Assembly (NCBI GenBank): GCA_029880245.1 | Contig: JAOUOR010000019.1 | Coordinates: forward strand, 1 to 32,436 | Length of the DNA stretch: 32,436 nt | Reading direction: 5' to 3' | Origin: Alphaproteobacteria bacterium | GTDB taxonomy: Bacteria; Pseudomonadota; Alphaproteobacteria; Micavibrionales; Micavibrionaceae | Shown: piece after piece, positions 1-8,838 of the stretch | How positions within the stretch are numbered: position 1 is the stretch's first letter | Layout: every line of letters begins with the position of its first letter | Notes under the pieces: model-generated | Database searches by the model: none | The model's input: the letters and a program-made list of their open reading frames with translations, nothing else | What the model was told of the DNA's origin: nothing | Program-made: the position numbers and the translations under genes

Positions 1-101
1 CCGGAGCCACTTGTCTTGCCCTTACCGGAACCAATACCACGCCCTACACGCATGCGGCCTTTTGTCGATCCGTCTTGTGGTTTTAATTCATTGAGTTTCA
101 T
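1..101 (-). CDS. rplO: 50S ribosomal protein L15, N-terminal part (cut by window edge)
   Basis: Only the first 33 codons are in the window, and the gene runs off the left edge. The start ATG lies at 99-101, 13 bases after the rpmD stop. The translated start ([20 protein letters not shown]) and the following glycine-rich [15 protein letters not shown] stretch are the hallmark N-terminus of L15, which binds 23S rRNA late in large-subunit assembly. It follows rpmD as in the standard spc operon, so secY would be expected just outside the window. A purine-rich AAGGGA overlapping the rpmD stop is the likely ribosome-binding site. Confidence 0.95.
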   Translation of the reverse strand, partial: MKLNELKPQDGSTKGRMRVGRGIGSGKGKTSGS

Positions 102-114
102 TGCTCTAATTCCC

Positions 115-570
115 TTAAGCTGCATCTTCTTCGATTTTAACCAGATGAGAAATCTTGTTGACCATACCGCGTACTGACGGTGTATCTTCAAGCTCTCTTG
201 TACGGTGCATTTTATTCAGACCCAGACCAATCAGTATCTTGCGCTGGTAAGCCTGACGACCAATAGGTGAACCAATTTGCGTTACGCGGATTGTTTTACC
301 GGAAGGTTTCTTCTTCTCCGCTTTTTTAGCTGCTGGAGCCTTCTTAGGCTCAGCTTTTTTAACCTCAGCTTTTTTCTCCGGCGCTGCATTCTTCTTGGCC
401 GCAGGAGCCTTGCTCTCAGCCTTCTTTGCCGGTGCCTTCTTCGCAGGAGCTTTCTTAGCCGCAGGTTTTTTATCTGCCGTTTTCTTCGCAGGAGCCTTCT
501 TAGCAGCAGGTTTTTTATCTGCCGCCTTCTTTGCCGGTGCCTTTCTCGCTTTTTCCTTGTCTTCAGCCAT
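115..570 (-). CDS. rpmD: 50S ribosomal protein L30 with a long Lys/Ala/Pro-rich N-terminal extension
   Basis: Residues 91-151 are a complete ordinary L30 domain (about 60 residues is the normal full length), with the conserved [16 protein letters not shown] and [14 protein letters not shown] segments. Residues 1-90 are an added, strongly basic tail made almost only of Lys, Ala and Pro, like the tails of histone H1 or AlgP-type proteins. Residues 10-39 are two copies of a 15-residue unit. The first methionine after the start is at residue 121, inside the L30 core, so no internal ATG would give a normal-length L30. The tail therefore seems to be translated as part of the protein. It is probably disordered and RNA-binding or surface-exposed (inference). 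The gene sits between rpsE and rplO as expected. Confidence 0.93.
   Translation of the reverse strand: MAEDKEKARKAPAKKAADKKPAAKKAPAKKTADKKPAAKKAPAKKAPAKKAESKAPAAKKNAAPEKKAEVKKAEPKKAPAAKKAEKKKPSGKTIRVTQIGSPIGRQAYQRKILIGLGLNKMHRTRELEDTPSVRGMVNKISHLVKIEEDAA
454..543 (-). repeat. 45-bp in-frame tandem repeat in rpmD (two units plus a partial third)
   Basis: Codons 10-24 and 25-39 of rpmD encode the same 15-residue unit ([16 protein letters not shown]), and codons 40-45 begin a third copy. The copies differ at one residue (Ala/Thr) and at a few bases. Such in-frame repeats can grow or shrink by slippage, so tail length may vary between strains (inference). Confidence 0.8.
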
Positions 571-604
571 CGTTCAAATCCTTACAATAAAACCCTGATC
601 GTCC

Positions 605-1183
605 TTATTCACCTGACCCATCAGCAGCAATGCCCTGCATCCCTGCTTCACGACCAGAAACTATATCACTCACTTTTTTATTACGGCGCGCCGCAACCTG
701 ACGTGGATTTTCCATGTTTTCAAGAGCCGCAAACGTTGCATTAACCATACTATATGGATTGTTAGAGCCAATCGCCTTGGCCACAATATCCTGAACCCCA
801 AGAGCCTCGAACACAGCGCGCATCGGACCACCGGCAATAATTCCTTTACCGGAAGGGGCTGATCTTAAAAACACTTTACCTGCGCCATACTTACCATGAA
901 CATCATGGTGCAGCGTACGGCCCTCGCGTAAAGGCACGCGGATCATTTTGCGCTTGGCCTGATCTGTTGCCTTTTTAATGGCTTCCGGCACTTCTTTGGC
1001 CTTCCCGTGCCCATATCCGACACGGCCCTTACCATCACCGACAACAACCAGAGCGGCAAATCCAAAACGGCGTCCGCCTTTTACGACCTTCGCAACACGG
1101 TTAATCCCAACCAAACGCTCAATCATCTCTGGTTCTTCTCTATCCGAGAAAGTTTTTTGTTCTGCTTGTTGTCCACGAGCCAT
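605..1183 (-). CDS. rpsE: 30S ribosomal protein S5
   Basis: The 192-residue protein shows the S5 N-terminal double-stranded-RNA-binding domain ([19 protein letters not shown] and the following [21 protein letters not shown], about residues 24-70). The conserved C-terminal domain contains [23 protein letters not shown]5 acts in decoding accuracy and small-subunit assembly next to S4 and S8. An AGAGGA box lies about 10 bases before the start. It sits between rplR and rpmD in normal spc-operon order, and its length is slightly above the E. coli protein through a longer C-terminus. Confidence 0.97.
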   Translation of the reverse strand: MARGQQAEQKTFSDREEPEMIERLVGINRVAKVVKGGRRFGFAALVVVGDGKGRVGYGHGKAKEVPEAIKKATDQAKRKMIRVPLREGRTLHHDVHGKYGAGKVFLRSAPSGKGIIAGGPMRAVFEALGVQDIVAKAIGSNNPYSMVNATFAALENMENPRQVAARRNKKVSDIVSGREAGMQGIAADGSGE

Positions 1184-1204
1184 AATAATAAAATCCTCTT
1201 TCGA

Positions 1205-1600
1205 TTAAAAATCTAATCCGCCAGCGCGGGCACCTTCAGCCAAAGCTTTCACACGGCCATGATAAATATAGCGACCACGATCAAAAACAATCTTTGACAC
1301 ACCTGCTTTTTTAGCGCGTTCAGCAACCAGTTTACCAACTTCGGAAGCCGCTTCAACATTAGCGCCGCCCTTTTTAAGTTTCTCTCTAAGATCTTTATCC
1401 ATACTCGAAGCCGCCGCCAAAGTAATGCCGCGAATGTCGCAAATCACTTGTGCGTAAATTTGCTTGCCGGAACGGAAAACTGATAGACGAGGACGCGTCT
1501 CACGTTTACCAACACGGTCAATATTAACACGACTAATCTTATTGCGTGTACGGTATGTACGGCGCTGAGATTGTGTTGTTTTTGTCTTTGCTTGTGCCAT
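1205..1600 (-). CDS. rplR: 50S ribosomal protein L18
   Basis: The 131-residue protein carries the L18 signatures [18 protein letters not shown] and, near the C-terminus, [27 protein letters not shown]18 binds 5S rRNA together with L5 and L25 and joins it to the large subunit. The N-terminus is about ten residues longer than in E. coli and rich in Lys/Arg/Thr. The neighbours rplF and rpsE are the standard ones, with gaps of about 20-30 bases. An AAGGGA box lies roughly ten bases before the ATG. Confidence 0.96.
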   Translation of the reverse strand: MAQAKTKTTQSQRRTYRTRNKISRVNIDRVGKRETRPRLSVFRSGKQIYAQVICDIRGITLAAASSMDKDLREKLKKGGANVEAASEVGKLVAERAKKAGVSKIVFDRGRYIYHGRVKALAEGARAGGLDF

Positions 1601-1627
1601 GATCTTGATTCCCTTAAACCAAATCCT

Positions 1628-2188
1628 TTACTTCTTCTTACCTTCTTTACGCAAGATATATTCATCTGCATAACGAATACCTTTACCTTTATAAGGTTCC
1701 GGCTTTTTAAATGCTCTGATCTTTGCAGCCACCTGACCAACTTGCTGTTTATCGATGCCACTTACCTTCAATGCAGTTTGTTTCTCGACTTCAACCTTAA
1801 TCCCTTGAGGAATGTCGTAACGGACTTCATGCGAAAAACCAAGTGACAGAACCAATGTGTTTCCTTGCATATTTGCGCGGTAACCAACACCATGAATTTC
1901 AAGATTTTTCTCGTAACCTTTACTGACACCGTCAAAAAGGTTTTGCACTAATGTACGCATAGTCGGCCAGATTTGCTGCGCAAAACGGGATTTGCTTTTT
2001 GGCGAGAGCTTTATAACTTTTTCGCTCTTACCGTCATCATTCGCAACATCTTCCATAACGGCCAAAACTTCATCGTGAATAGTCAAAGACAATTCACCAA
2101 GCTTACCTTTTACCTTTAAATCCTGACCGTTAAGATGCACTTCTACACCTTCGGGAACAGAAACTGGATTTTTACCTATACGTGACAT
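1628..2188 (-). CDS. rplF: 50S ribosomal protein L6
   Basis: The 186-residue protein starts [17 protein letters not shown], the usual L6 N-terminus, and contains the conserved [21 protein letters not shown] and the C-terminal [20 protein letters not shown] signature. L6 has two related domains and lies near the factor-binding site beside the sarcin-ricin loop of 23S rRNA. The C-terminus ends in a basic KEGKKK. Compared with E. coli there is a short insert around residues 45-60 ([11 protein letters not shown]), typical loop variation. AAGGAA precedes the start. Confidence 0.97.
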   Translation of the reverse strand: MSRIGKNPVSVPEGVEVHLNGQDLKVKGKLGELSLTIHDEVLAVMEDVANDDGKSEKVIKLSPKSKSRFAQQIWPTMRTLVQNLFDGVSKGYEKNLEIHGVGYRANMQGNTLVLSLGFSHEVRYDIPQGIKVEVEKQTALKVSGIDKQQVGQVAAKIRAFKKPEPYKGKGIRYADEYILRKEGKKK

Positions 2189-2234
2189 CTTATTATTCCT
2201 TAAATGTTCACTTTCACCTTAAATCAGACAAAGC

Positions 2235-2633
2235 CTAAAAGACTCTGCACAAAACTTCACCACCGACATTAGCCGCTCTGGCTTTATGATCGGTCATCAC
2301 ACCTTTTGGTGTAGAAACAACCAAAACACCCAAACCATTATAAAAATGCGGCATATCTTTCGAACCTTTATAAACCCGGCGTCCTGGCTTGGAAATACGG
2401 TCAATTTCCTGAATGACACCCTTACCTTCCGCATATTTCAGCTGAACCATAAGAGCCTTTTTATTGCCGCCTTTATCTTCAATATTATAGCCGCGAATAT
2501 AGCCTTCTTCTTCCAAAACTTTGCACACATTTTCGCGCAATTTTGAGTACGGACATTCCACAATAGAATGACTGGCTTGCTGGCCATTACGCAAACGTGT
2601 CAACATATCACCTAGAGGATCACTCATTGCCAT
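2235..2633 (-). CDS. rpsH: 30S ribosomal protein S8
   Basis: The 132-residue protein opens MAMSDPLGDMLTRLRNGQ and ends with the S8 signature GLGVLVVSTPKGVMTDHKARAANVGGEVLCRVF. S8 binds helix 21 of 16S rRNA early in assembly, and in enterobacteria it also represses the spc operon. I could not recognise an S8-binding hairpin near rplE here. The first ATG is preferred because AGAGGAG lies nine bases upstream; the second in-frame Met at residue 3 is badly spaced. Confidence 0.96.
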   Translation of the reverse strand: MAMSDPLGDMLTRLRNGQQASHSIVECPYSKLRENVCKVLEEEGYIRGYNIEDKGGNKKALMVQLKYAEGKGVIQEIDRISKPGRRVYKGSKDMPHFYNGLGVLVVSTPKGVMTDHKARAANVGGEVLCRVF

Positions 2634-2648
2634 TGTCTTTTTCTCCTC

Positions 2649-2954
2649 TTACCAACTTGACTTTACAACACCCGGCAACTCACCGCGAGAAGCCAGATCC
2701 CGAAGCGCAATACGGGAAAGATTAAACTTGCGATAATAACCGCGCGGACGCCCTGTCAATGCACAGCGATTACGCTTTCTTACTTTAGATGAATTACGCG
2801 GCATCTCAGCCAATTTAAGCATTGCCTGAAAACGCTCATCCGGAGCGATAGATTGATCCATAACAATCTTTTTCAGCTCGGCACGTTTAGCAGCATGCTT
2901 TTTCACAAGCTTTGCGCGCTTTTTACCTCTTTCAATCATACTGACTTTCGCCAT
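2649..2954 (-). CDS. rpsN: 30S ribosomal protein S14, zinc-free form
   Basis: The 101-residue protein has the full-length S14 layout with the C-terminal core [21 protein letters not shown] followed by [15 protein letters not shown]. Only one cysteine is present, so it is the long, non-zinc (C-minus) type rather than the short CxxC...CxxC type. S14 sits in the head of the small subunit near S3 and S10. It lies between rplE and rpsH as expected. Confidence 0.96.
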   Translation of the reverse strand: MAKVSMIERGKKRAKLVKKHAAKRAELKKIVMDQSIAPDERFQAMLKLAEMPRNSSKVRKRNRCALTGRPRGYYRKFNLSRIALRDLASRGELPGVVKSSW

Positions 2955-2989
2955 TACTTTTTTCCTTTTCGGTTATCTCTATCCAAAAC

Positions 2990-3535
2990 CTAGTTCTTAA
3001 AGGGCATCTTAAACCCACGCAGCAATTCTTTTGCTTCTTCATCGGTTTTAGCACTTGTACAAATTACAATATCCATTCCGCGAATCTTATCGACTCGGTC
3101 ATACTCGATCTCGGGAAAGATAATGTGCTCAGTAATACCCATGGCATAATTGCCACGACCATCAAAACTCTTACCATTAATGCCACGGAAGTCACGAATA
3201 CGCGGCATAGCAATTGTCACCAGACGATCCAGAAATTCATACATACGCTCGCGGCGCAATGTTACTTTTGTTCCAATCGCCTGACCTTCACGAATTTTGA
3301 AGGACGCATTAGATTGTCTTGCTTTATTAACAACAGGCTTCTGACCGGAAAGTGCCTGAAGCGCTTCAACAGCATTTTCCATGTTCTTACGGTCTTGTGT
3401 TGCTTCACCCACACCCATATTGATCACAATCTTCTCAAGACGTGGACGCTTATGCGGGTTGTCATAGCCAAACTTCTTATCCAAAGCCGGACCAATTTCT
3501 TTATCATAAAGCTCTTTATAGCGGGGTTGTGCCAT
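2990..3535 (-). CDS. rplE: 50S ribosomal protein L5
   Basis: The 181-residue protein shows the L5 N-terminal signature ([16 protein letters not shown], about residues 29-44), the [21 protein letters not shown] segment, and the C-terminal [24 protein letters not shown]5 binds 5S rRNA and contacts the P-site tRNA. The start ATG has only a weak GAGAAG box upstream, separated from rplX by about 30 bases that show no recognisable hairpin. Length matches the family. Confidence 0.97.
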   Translation of the reverse strand: MAQPRYKELYDKEIGPALDKKFGYDNPHKRPRLEKIVINMGVGEATQDRKNMENAVEALQALSGQKPVVNKARQSNASFKIREGQAIGTKVTLRRERMYEFLDRLVTIAMPRIRDFRGINGKSFDGRGNYAMGITEHIIFPEIEYDRVDKIRGMDIVICTSAKTDEEAKELLRGFKMPFKN

Positions 3536-3567
3536 TGTTCTTCTCGCTTATACCTTTTTCTTTAACC

Positions 3568-3891
3568 TTATCCTATTGTTTCGCCTGACTTCTTAGCCAC
3601 GCGAACTTTCTTGCCATCTTTCAATGTTTTGTATCCAACACGAGTTGCCTCGCCCTTTTTAGGGTCAACCAAAGCAACATTAGATACATGAATAGGCAAT
3701 TCTGTTTTTGTAATTCCACCTGGTGAAATCTGAGTTGGCTTCTGATGCTTTGTTACAACATTAACACCTTGAACAATCACGCGGTTTTCGGATGCTAAAG
3801 TTTTCAATACTTCACCCTTCGTACCTTTATCCCGTCCCGTCAAGACGATAACCTGATCGCCCTTTTTCAATTTCAATTTTGGACTCGTCAT
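3568..3891 (-). CDS. rplX: 50S ribosomal protein L24
   Basis: The 107-residue protein carries the KOW motif near its N-terminus ([22 protein letters not shown], about residues 9-30) and the internal [12 protein letters not shown] signature. L24 is one of the two initiator proteins of large-subunit assembly. The ATG is only three bases after the rplN stop, so translation is probably coupled to rplN. Length is normal for the family. Confidence 0.96.
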   Translation of the reverse strand: MTSPKLKLKKGDQVIVLTGRDKGTKGEVLKTLASENRVIVQGVNVVTKHQKPTQISPGGITKTELPIHVSNVALVDPKKGEATRVGYKTLKDGKKVRVAKKSGETIG

Positions 3892-3894
3892 GAC

Positions 3895-4263
3895 CTAAAG
3901 CACCTCCGATGCCAAAGAAATAATTTTCATATAGCCCCCTACACGCAGCTCACGTGTCACAGGACCAAATATACGTGTTCCGATTGGCTCACCATTAGGA
4001 TTAATAAGCACACAGGCATTCCCGTCAAAACGGATCTTCTCGCCATATTTACGGCTCAAGCCAAAACGTGAGCGGACAATAACAGCACGACGCACATCAC
4101 CTTTTTTCACGCGCCCTCTTGGCGTAGCTTCCTTCACAGAAACCACAACCACATCCCCAATATTAGCCGTGCGGCGGTGCGAACCACCTAAAACCTTGAT
4201 ACACTGGACTTCGCGGGCACCGCTATTATCTGCAACACTCATTCTGCTTTGCATCTGGATCAT
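3895..4263 (-). CDS. rplN: 50S ribosomal protein L14
   Basis: The 122-residue protein is a textbook-length L14. It contains [24 protein letters not shown] near the start and a conserved [25 protein letters not shown] stretch. L14 lies at the subunit interface next to L19 and forms part of the site bound by the silencing factor RsfS. Its start is five bases after the rpsQ stop, consistent with coupled translation. It is the first gene of the classical spc operon, but no promoter is visible in the tiny gap, so the genes are probably co-transcribed with the S10 genes. Confidence 0.97.
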   Translation of the reverse strand: MIQMQSRMSVADNSGAREVQCIKVLGGSHRRTANIGDVVVVSVKEATPRGRVKKGDVRRAVIVRSRFGLSRKYGEKIRFDGNACVLINPNGEPIGTRIFGPVTRELRVGGYMKIISLASEVL

Positions 4264-4268
4264 GATTT

Positions 4269-4742
4269 CTAGCCCTTTTTCTTTGTGTCTTTTTTAGCTG
4301 TTGTTTTTTTAGCTTCTGCTTTCTTGGGTGCAGCCTTTTTCGGAGCTACCTTTTTAGCTTCCGCCTTCTTAGGTGCGGCTTTCTTATCTTCTGTTTTCTT
4401 AGGAGCCGCCTTTTTAGCTTCCGCTTTCTTCTCGGCAGGCTTTGATTCCTTTGCCTTTGGCGCAGGCGCTTCTGCCTTCTTCTTCGGCGCAGGAGGTACA
4501 GATGAAACCGCATCCCCTTCTAATACCGTCCAGCGTTTTGTCTTTGAAATCGGACGACATTCAATAATAGAAACGCGGTCACCGATTTTATAAGCATTGC
4601 CTTCATCATGCGCCGCATATTTATCTGATTTCTTGATATATTTCTTGTAAACAGGGTGCATATAGCGACGCTCGACCAAAACCGTAATGGTTTTATCTGT
4701 CTTATTACTAACAACACTTCCTTCTAATACACGACGAGGCAT
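4269..4742 (-). CDS. rpsQ: 30S ribosomal protein S17 with a Lys/Ala/Pro-rich C-terminal tail
   Basis: Residues 1-82 are a full S17 OB-fold core ([24 protein letters not shown], then [21 protein letters not shown]), which binds 16S rRNA early in assembly. Residues 83-157 are an added, highly basic and probably disordered tail of repeated [10 protein letters not shown] units, which nearly doubles the protein. Its composition resembles the N-terminal tail on L30 in the same cluster. No stop or frameshift separates the core from the tail. The start is backed by TAAGGAG eight bases upstream. Confidence 0.94.
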   Translation of the reverse strand: MPRRVLEGSVVSNKTDKTITVLVERRYMHPVYKKYIKKSDKYAAHDEGNAYKIGDRVSIIECRPISKTKRWTVLEGDAVSSVPPAPKKKAEAPAPKAKESKPAEKKAEAKKAAPKKTEDKKAAPKKAEAKKVAPKKAAPKKAEAKKTTAKKDTKKKG

Positions 4743-4763
4743 ATTATTAACTCCTTACCTTTT

Positions 4764-4988
4764 TTAGGCTGCTTTCTTCTTTTTTGCTGGCGCTTTTTCT
4801 TCTTTGCGCTTTGCATTTAAAATTGTCTTGGCCCGTGCAATCTCACGGCGATTTTTACGCAAAATTGACGTATTTTCCAACGTCCCTTGTGCTCTTTGAA
4901 ACCTTGCATTAAACTGGTCTTTGCGAAGATCAAGAATAATCTTAGCAAGCTCATCTTCTGTTTTTGTCTTCAAATCTTCTGCACTCAT
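4764..4988 (-). CDS. rpmC: 50S ribosomal protein L29
   Basis: The 74-residue protein begins MSAEDLKTKTEDELAKIILD and has the L29 two-helix body with DQFNARFQRAQGTLENTSIL and RREIARAKTILNAK. L29 lies at the polypeptide exit and helps dock trigger factor and SRP. An upstream in-frame ATG (at 5027) would add 13 residues overlapping rplP. I chose the ATG at 4988 because a perfect AGGAGG lies nine bases before it and it follows the rplP stop by one base. The C-terminus carries a short basic tail (KAPAKKKKAA), a small version of the tails on L30 and S17. Confidence 0.93.
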   Translation of the reverse strand: MSAEDLKTKTEDELAKIILDLRKDQFNARFQRAQGTLENTSILRKNRREIARAKTILNAKRKEEKAPAKKKKAA

Positions 4989-4989
4989 T

Positions 4990-5418
4990 TTACGCGGCCT
5001 CCTTGTCGGCTCCAACACGTTTGACAAATTTTGTCTTAATCGGCAACTTCATCGCTGCAAGATCAAAAGCCTCACGTGCCACTTCTTCAGACACACCATC
5101 AAGCTCGAACATAATACGGCCCGGCTTAACACGAGCCGCCCAATATTCCGGAGACCCCTTACCTTTACCCTGACGTACTTCCAAAGGCTTTGAAGTCACA
5201 GGCACATCTGGAAAAATGCGAATCCAGACTTTACCCTGACGCTTCATGCACCGCGTAATTGCACGGCGCGCAGCTTCAATCTGGCGCGCTGTTATACGAT
5301 CAGGCGTCAAAGCCTTCAGGCCATAAGCACCAAATGCCAATGCAGTTCCACTTTTCGCATTACCATGAATGCGGCCTTTGAACTGTTTTCTATGTTTAAA
5401 CTTCTTTGGACTTAGCAT
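4990..5418 (-). CDS. rplP: 50S ribosomal protein L16
   Basis: The 142-residue protein starts [20 protein letters not shown] and has the L16 signatures [20 protein letters not shown] and [23 protein letters not shown]16 helps position the acceptor ends of A- and P-site tRNA in the peptidyl-transferase region. The arginine just before the GKGKG motif, the position that is hydroxylated in E. coli, is kept. Unusually, it is separated from rpsC by 189 bases, and its own ribosome-binding site is weak (AAGAGA close to the ATG). Confidence 0.96.
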   Translation of the reverse strand: MLSPKKFKHRKQFKGRIHGNAKSGTALAFGAYGLKALTPDRITARQIEAARRAITRCMKRQGKVWIRIFPDVPVTSKPLEVRQGKGKGSPEYWAARVKPGRIMFELDGVSEEVAREAFDLAAMKLPIKTKFVKRVGADKEAA

Positions 5419-5607
5419 GTCTCTTAGTCTCTCGTTTAATATTTCACCCTAAACGGGCATAAAAAAAATCTTTCCACATAGACTTTTTGCTTACCTAAAC
5501 AATAGTCCCTATATGGTGCTTTAATTAAAAAGCTTGCTTAAATTCGCGCGAACATATCGCACTTTAAAATAAAAATCCAGCATTAATATGCTAAATCTTC
5601 AAAAAAA
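5419..5607. other. Unusually long rpsC-rplP spacer, AT-rich with small palindromes
   Basis: These two genes usually abut. Here the 189-base gap is very AT-rich. On the transcribed strand it holds a hairpin AGCAT-ATTA-ATGCT (near 5580-5593), a 10-base perfect palindrome TTCGCGCGAA (near 5544-5553) and an inverted repeat GCTTT...AAAGC (near 5518-5533). I found no convincing -35/-10 pair and no long coding frame. Runs of T on the transcribed strand are not preceded by strong stems, so no clear terminator either. Confidence 0.6.
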
Positions 5608-6297
5608 TTAATTACTACGCGGCATTCCACCCTGAGCTTCTTGCATACGTTTATCACGGGCCATCGGATCATTATTCATAATATCACCCTTATAAAGCCA
5701 GATCTTAACGCCAATTATCCCAAAAGTTGTCAATGCTTCGGCTGTCCCATAATCGACATCGGCACGAAGAGTATGAAGCGGCACACGCCCTTCACGGTAC
5801 CATTCCATACGCGCAATATCAGCGCCACCCAGACGACCTGAAACATTAATACGAATGCCCTTTGCACCAAAACGTAAAGCATTTTGCACAGCACGCTTCA
5901 TTGCGCGGCGGAAAGATACACGGCGCTCAAGCTGCTGAGCCACGCCCTCTGCCACAAGCTGGGCATCTACTTCGGGCTTGCGGATTTCGACAATATTCAA
6001 ACTTACATCACCGCCGGCTCTGCGGGCCAGATTTTGGCGTAGCTTCTCAATATCCGCACCTTTTTTGCCGATAATCACACCTGGACGGGCTGTATGCACA
6101 GTCACTTTCGTCATCTTGGCAGCACGTTCAATAATAACCTTTGATACACCAGCTGCCTTCAAATGCTCCTGAATATATTCACGAAGCTTTAAGTCCTCAA
6201 CCAGCTTATCAGCATAGTCACGACCCGCATACCATCTGGAATCCCATGTGCGGTTAATACCTACGCGCAAACCAATTGGATTAATCTTCTGACCCAT
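5608..6297 (-). CDS. rpsC: 30S ribosomal protein S3
   Basis: The 229-residue protein starts [20 protein letters not shown], the standard S3 N-terminus. It has a KH domain with [20 protein letters not shown] and the C-terminal domain [23 protein letters not shown]3 forms part of the mRNA entry tunnel and its helicase activity. An earlier in-frame ATG at 6339 would overlap rplV; the ATG at 6297 is chosen because AAGGAG, overlapping the rplV stop codon, lies nine bases upstream. Unlike L30 and S17, no tail is added. Confidence 0.95.
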   Translation of the reverse strand: MGQKINPIGLRVGINRTWDSRWYAGRDYADKLVEDLKLREYIQEHLKAAGVSKVIIERAAKMTKVTVHTARPGVIIGKKGADIEKLRQNLARRAGGDVSLNIVEIRKPEVDAQLVAEGVAQQLERRVSFRRAMKRAVQNALRFGAKGIRINVSGRLGGADIARMEWYREGRVPLHTLRADVDYGTAEALTTFGIIGVKIWLYKGDIMNNDPMARDKRMQEAQGGMPRSN

Positions 6298-6310
6298 AAA
6301 TTTTTTCTCC

Positions 6311-6688
6311 TTATGCTTCCTCTGCTTCGCGAACGACAATGGTCATGTTGCTAATTCTTTTTTCAATACGCACGCCACGACCACGTGCACGAGCATGAAA
6401 ACGTTTCATCATCATTGTTTTACCAACGCTTGCCTCGGCAACGATCAAGCGATCAACATCCAGACCGTGGTTATTCTCAGCATTAGCCACAGCCGATTGC
6501 AATAACTTGCGTACATCTTCTGCCACACGGCGTTTTGAAAACTGAAGGTCTATAAGCGCACGCGCCGCTGACTTACCGCGAATTGTCTGGGCCACCAGAT
6601 TCAATTTCTGCGGGCTTGTGCGGATATACTTGCCATATGCGCGCGCCTCGTTTTCCTGTGTTCTTTTTGGGTTTTGTGCTTGTCCCAT
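6311..6688 (-). CDS. rplV: 50S ribosomal protein L22
   Basis: The 125-residue protein contains [21 protein letters not shown] near the N-terminus and, at the C-terminus, the beta-hairpin region [26 protein letters not shown] that reaches into the exit tunnel. The N-terminus has about ten extra polar residues ([15 protein letters not shown]). The TAA stop is part of the Shine-Dalgarno of rpsC, so the two genes are probably translationally coupled. Position between rpsS and rpsC is standard. Confidence 0.96.
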   Translation of the reverse strand: MGQAQNPKRTQENEARAYGKYIRTSPQKLNLVAQTIRGKSAARALIDLQFSKRRVAEDVRKLLQSAVANAENNHGLDVDRLIVAEASVGKTMMMKRFHARARGRGVRIEKRISNMTIVVREAEEA

Positions 6689-6713
6689 ATTTTTATTCCT
6701 TTAAAATTAAGTC

Positions 6714-6989
6714 TTATTTCTTAACTTTCTTATCTGCACCATGACCACTATATGTACGGGTCGGTGCAAACTCACCAAGTTTATGACCGATCATCTGATC
6801 GCTAACAAGAACAGGAATGAATTTCTTCCCGTTATGCACACCAAACGTCAAACCAACCATATTCGGCAAAATCGTCGAGCGGCGCGACCAAGTCTTGATC
6901 ACACTATTTTTACCCGAGCCTCTTGCCTCTTCCACCTTCTTAAGAAGGCTTTTTTCAATAAACGGGCCTTTCCATACACTACGTGCCAT
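6714..6989 (-). CDS. rpsS: 30S ribosomal protein S19
   Basis: The 91-residue protein reads [20 protein letters not shown] and carries the S19 signature [30 protein letters not shown]19 binds the 16S rRNA head together with S13 near the A-site finger. A GTG directly in front of the ATG could extend it by one residue, but AAGGAG seven bases before the ATG at 6989 favours the ATG. Length is normal. Confidence 0.96.
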   Translation of the reverse strand: MARSVWKGPFIEKSLLKKVEEARGSGKNSVIKTWSRRSTILPNMVGLTFGVHNGKKFIPVLVSDQMIGHKLGEFAPTRTYSGHGADKKVKK

Positions 6990-7014
6990 CACTTTGCTCC
7001 TTTAAAACCTTATC

Positions 7015-7842
7015 TTATTTCTTACGACGACGAATAATATATTTATCGCTCGCCTTACCTTTTTTACGTGTCTTGTAACCTTTCGTAGGCACGCCCCAAG
7101 GTGTAACCGGATTACGACCGCCAGACGTTCTGCCTTCACCACCACCATGCGGGTGATCCACAGGGTTCATCACCACACCGCGCACATGCGGACGACGGCC
7201 CTTCCAGCGATTACGTCCAGCCTTACCCAAATTGATATTCATATGATCCGGATTAGATACAGCACCAATTGAGGCCATACACTCACCACGTACAACGCGA
7301 AGCTCACCAGAAGCAAGCTTGATCTGGGCATAACCCTGATCCCGACCAACAAGCTGTGCATAAGTCCCAGCCGAACGGATCATCTGGGCTCCTTTACCAG
7401 GCTTCATCTCGATATTATGGATGATTGTACCCACAGGTATACTCTTCATCGGCATCGCATTACCAGGCTTTACATCAACTTTTCCACCGGCAATAACCTT
7501 ATCACCAACTTGCAAACGTTGGGGCGCAAGAATATAAGAAATCTCGCCATCTTTATATTTAATCAAAGCAATAAAGGCTGTGCGGTTTGGATCATATTCC
7601 AAACGCTCGACTGTTGCCTCTACATCCCATTTTGTACGCTTCCAGTCAATAATGCGGTATTTACGTTTATGACCGCCACCAACATTTCGCGATGTCATAC
7701 GCCCGTGATTGTTACGACCACCTGACTTAGTCAAACCATGTGACAAAGTCTTCTCCGGCGCGCCTTTATGCAGATCACTACGGTCAACCTGAACCAGCTG
7801 ACGTGTACCTGGCGTAATTGGATTAAATTTTTTCAGTCCCAT
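7015..7842 (-). CDS. rplB: 50S ribosomal protein L2
   Basis: The 275-residue protein has the L2 OB-fold and SH3-like domains. The conserved C-terminal [17 protein letters not shown] contains the histidine close to the peptidyl-transferase centre. Internal signatures include [15 protein letters not shown] and [19 protein letters not shown]2 is a primary 23S rRNA binder needed for subunit association. The length matches E. coli L2 within a few residues. AAGGAA precedes the start; the 50-base gap from rplW contains a small GC-rich hairpin (GGCG-GCTT-CGCC). Confidence 0.97.
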   Translation of the reverse strand: MGLKKFNPITPGTRQLVQVDRSDLHKGAPEKTLSHGLTKSGGRNNHGRMTSRNVGGGHKRKYRIIDWKRTKWDVEATVERLEYDPNRTAFIALIKYKDGEISYILAPQRLQVGDKVIAGGKVDVKPGNAMPMKSIPVGTIIHNIEMKPGKGAQMIRSAGTYAQLVGRDQGYAQIKLASGELRVVRGECMASIGAVSNPDHMNINLGKAGRNRWKGRRPHVRGVVMNPVDHPHGGGEGRTSGGRNPVTPWGVPTKGYKTRKKGKASDKYIIRRRKK

Positions 7843-7892
7843 TTTCTTTCTTCCTTTTGCTCATTCTCGGCGAAGCCGCCATAATTTAATAT

Positions 7893-8207
7893 TTATACAC
7901 CCGTTCCAGTATCGATTGTCTGACCGTCTTCCAAAGTCACAATCGCTTTTTTAAAACTTGCACGTTTCCCTTCAATCTGACGGAAACGCTTGGTCTTACC
8001 CGTTTGAACAAGTGTGTTAACACCCTTAACCTTTACACCAAAAAGCACTTCCACAGCTTCTTTAATGCGTGGTTTTGTTGCATCCGCAGGCACCTTAAAC
8101 GTCACTTGAGAATTCTGGCTTCCCAAAGTCGCTTTTTCTGTAATATGAGGTGAACGAATAATTTCGTACATCCACTCTTTCGCTTCTGCTTTTTTTGCCT
8201 TAGCCAT
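7893..8207 (-). CDS. rplW: 50S ribosomal protein L23
   Basis: The 104-residue protein contains the L23 signatures [12 protein letters not shown] and [30 protein letters not shown]23 surrounds the tunnel exit and is the main docking site for trigger factor and SRP. The N-terminus is a short Lys/Ala-rich [12 protein letters not shown], a mild form of the basic tails found elsewhere in this cluster. The start is four bases past the rplD stop. Confidence 0.95.
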   Translation of the reverse strand: MAKAKKAEAKEWMYEIIRSPHITEKATLGSQNSQVTFKVPADATKPRIKEAVEVLFGVKVKGVNTLVQTGKTKRFRQIEGKRASFKKAIVTLEDGQTIDTGTGV

Positions 8208-8211
8208 TATT

Positions 8212-8835
8212 CTAACCTTTCAACTTCTCTGTCAGATCATTGACAGCATCCTTCGTCAGCACCAGCACATCGCGGCGCAAGATATCATAAACATTTGCCC
8301 CTTTGGAAGGTAAAACATCAATACGAGGCAAATTAGCCGTCGCCCGTGCGAAATTCACATCAACTTCTTCGCCAGCTACAATCAGTGCTGAATCAAATCC
8401 AAACTTGGCCAAAGCCGACGCCATAGGCTTTGTTTTATGGTCCTTGGCCTTCGCTTCGTCAATGATAATCAATTTACCATCAGCTGCCTTAGCAGATAAC
8501 GCAATTCTCAAAGCCATCTGACGCACTTTCTTTGGCATATCAACCGCATGAGATCTTGGCTGTGGCCCAAATACAACCGCACCGCCGCGATCAATATTAC
8601 GTTTTCTGTCACCGGCACGCGCACGACCAGTTCCCTTTTGTGAATGGGGCTTTTTACCTGTTCCCGAAATTTCGCAACGTGTTTTCGTCTTATGCGTACC
8701 GGCACGACGCTTTGCAAGCTGATAATTCACCATGCGGTGCAAAATATCCTGACGGATTTCGACACCAAACACAGCCTTGTCCAGAGTAATCTCTCCGGAG
8801 GCCTTATTCTCTAATGTTTTGACTGCGAGTTTCAT
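8212..8835 (-). CDS. rplD: 50S ribosomal protein L4
   Basis: The 207-residue protein has the L4 extended loop with [21 protein letters not shown] followed by [14 protein letters not shown], which lines the exit tunnel near L22. In E. coli L4 also represses the S10 operon. No S10-type leader is possible here in the classical place, because rpsJ follows tuf by only 27 bases. Its start lies three bases after the rplC stop. Confidence 0.96.
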   Translation of the reverse strand: MKLAVKTLENKASGEITLDKAVFGVEIRQDILHRMVNYQLAKRRAGTHKTKTRCEISGTGKKPHSQKGTGRARAGDRKRNIDRGGAVVFGPQPRSHAVDMPKKVRQMALRIALSAKAADGKLIIIDEAKAKDHKTKPMASALAKFGFDSALIVAGEEVDVNFARATANLPRIDVLPSKGANVYDILRRDVLVLTKDAVNDLTEKLKG

Positions 8836-8838
8836 TGC

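Noticed and set aside
277-744. Plus-strand Leu/Arg/Phe/Ser-rich frame opposite rpmD
   Set aside because: Its repeats are the reverse complement of the Lys/Ala/Pro repeats of L30; the L30 core proves the minus strand is coding.
5521-5583. 20-codon open frame in the rpsC-rplP spacer (MLDFYFKVRYVRANLSKLFN)
   Set aside because: No ribosome-binding site at the right distance and no similarity I can name; this length is expected by chance in AT-rich DNA.
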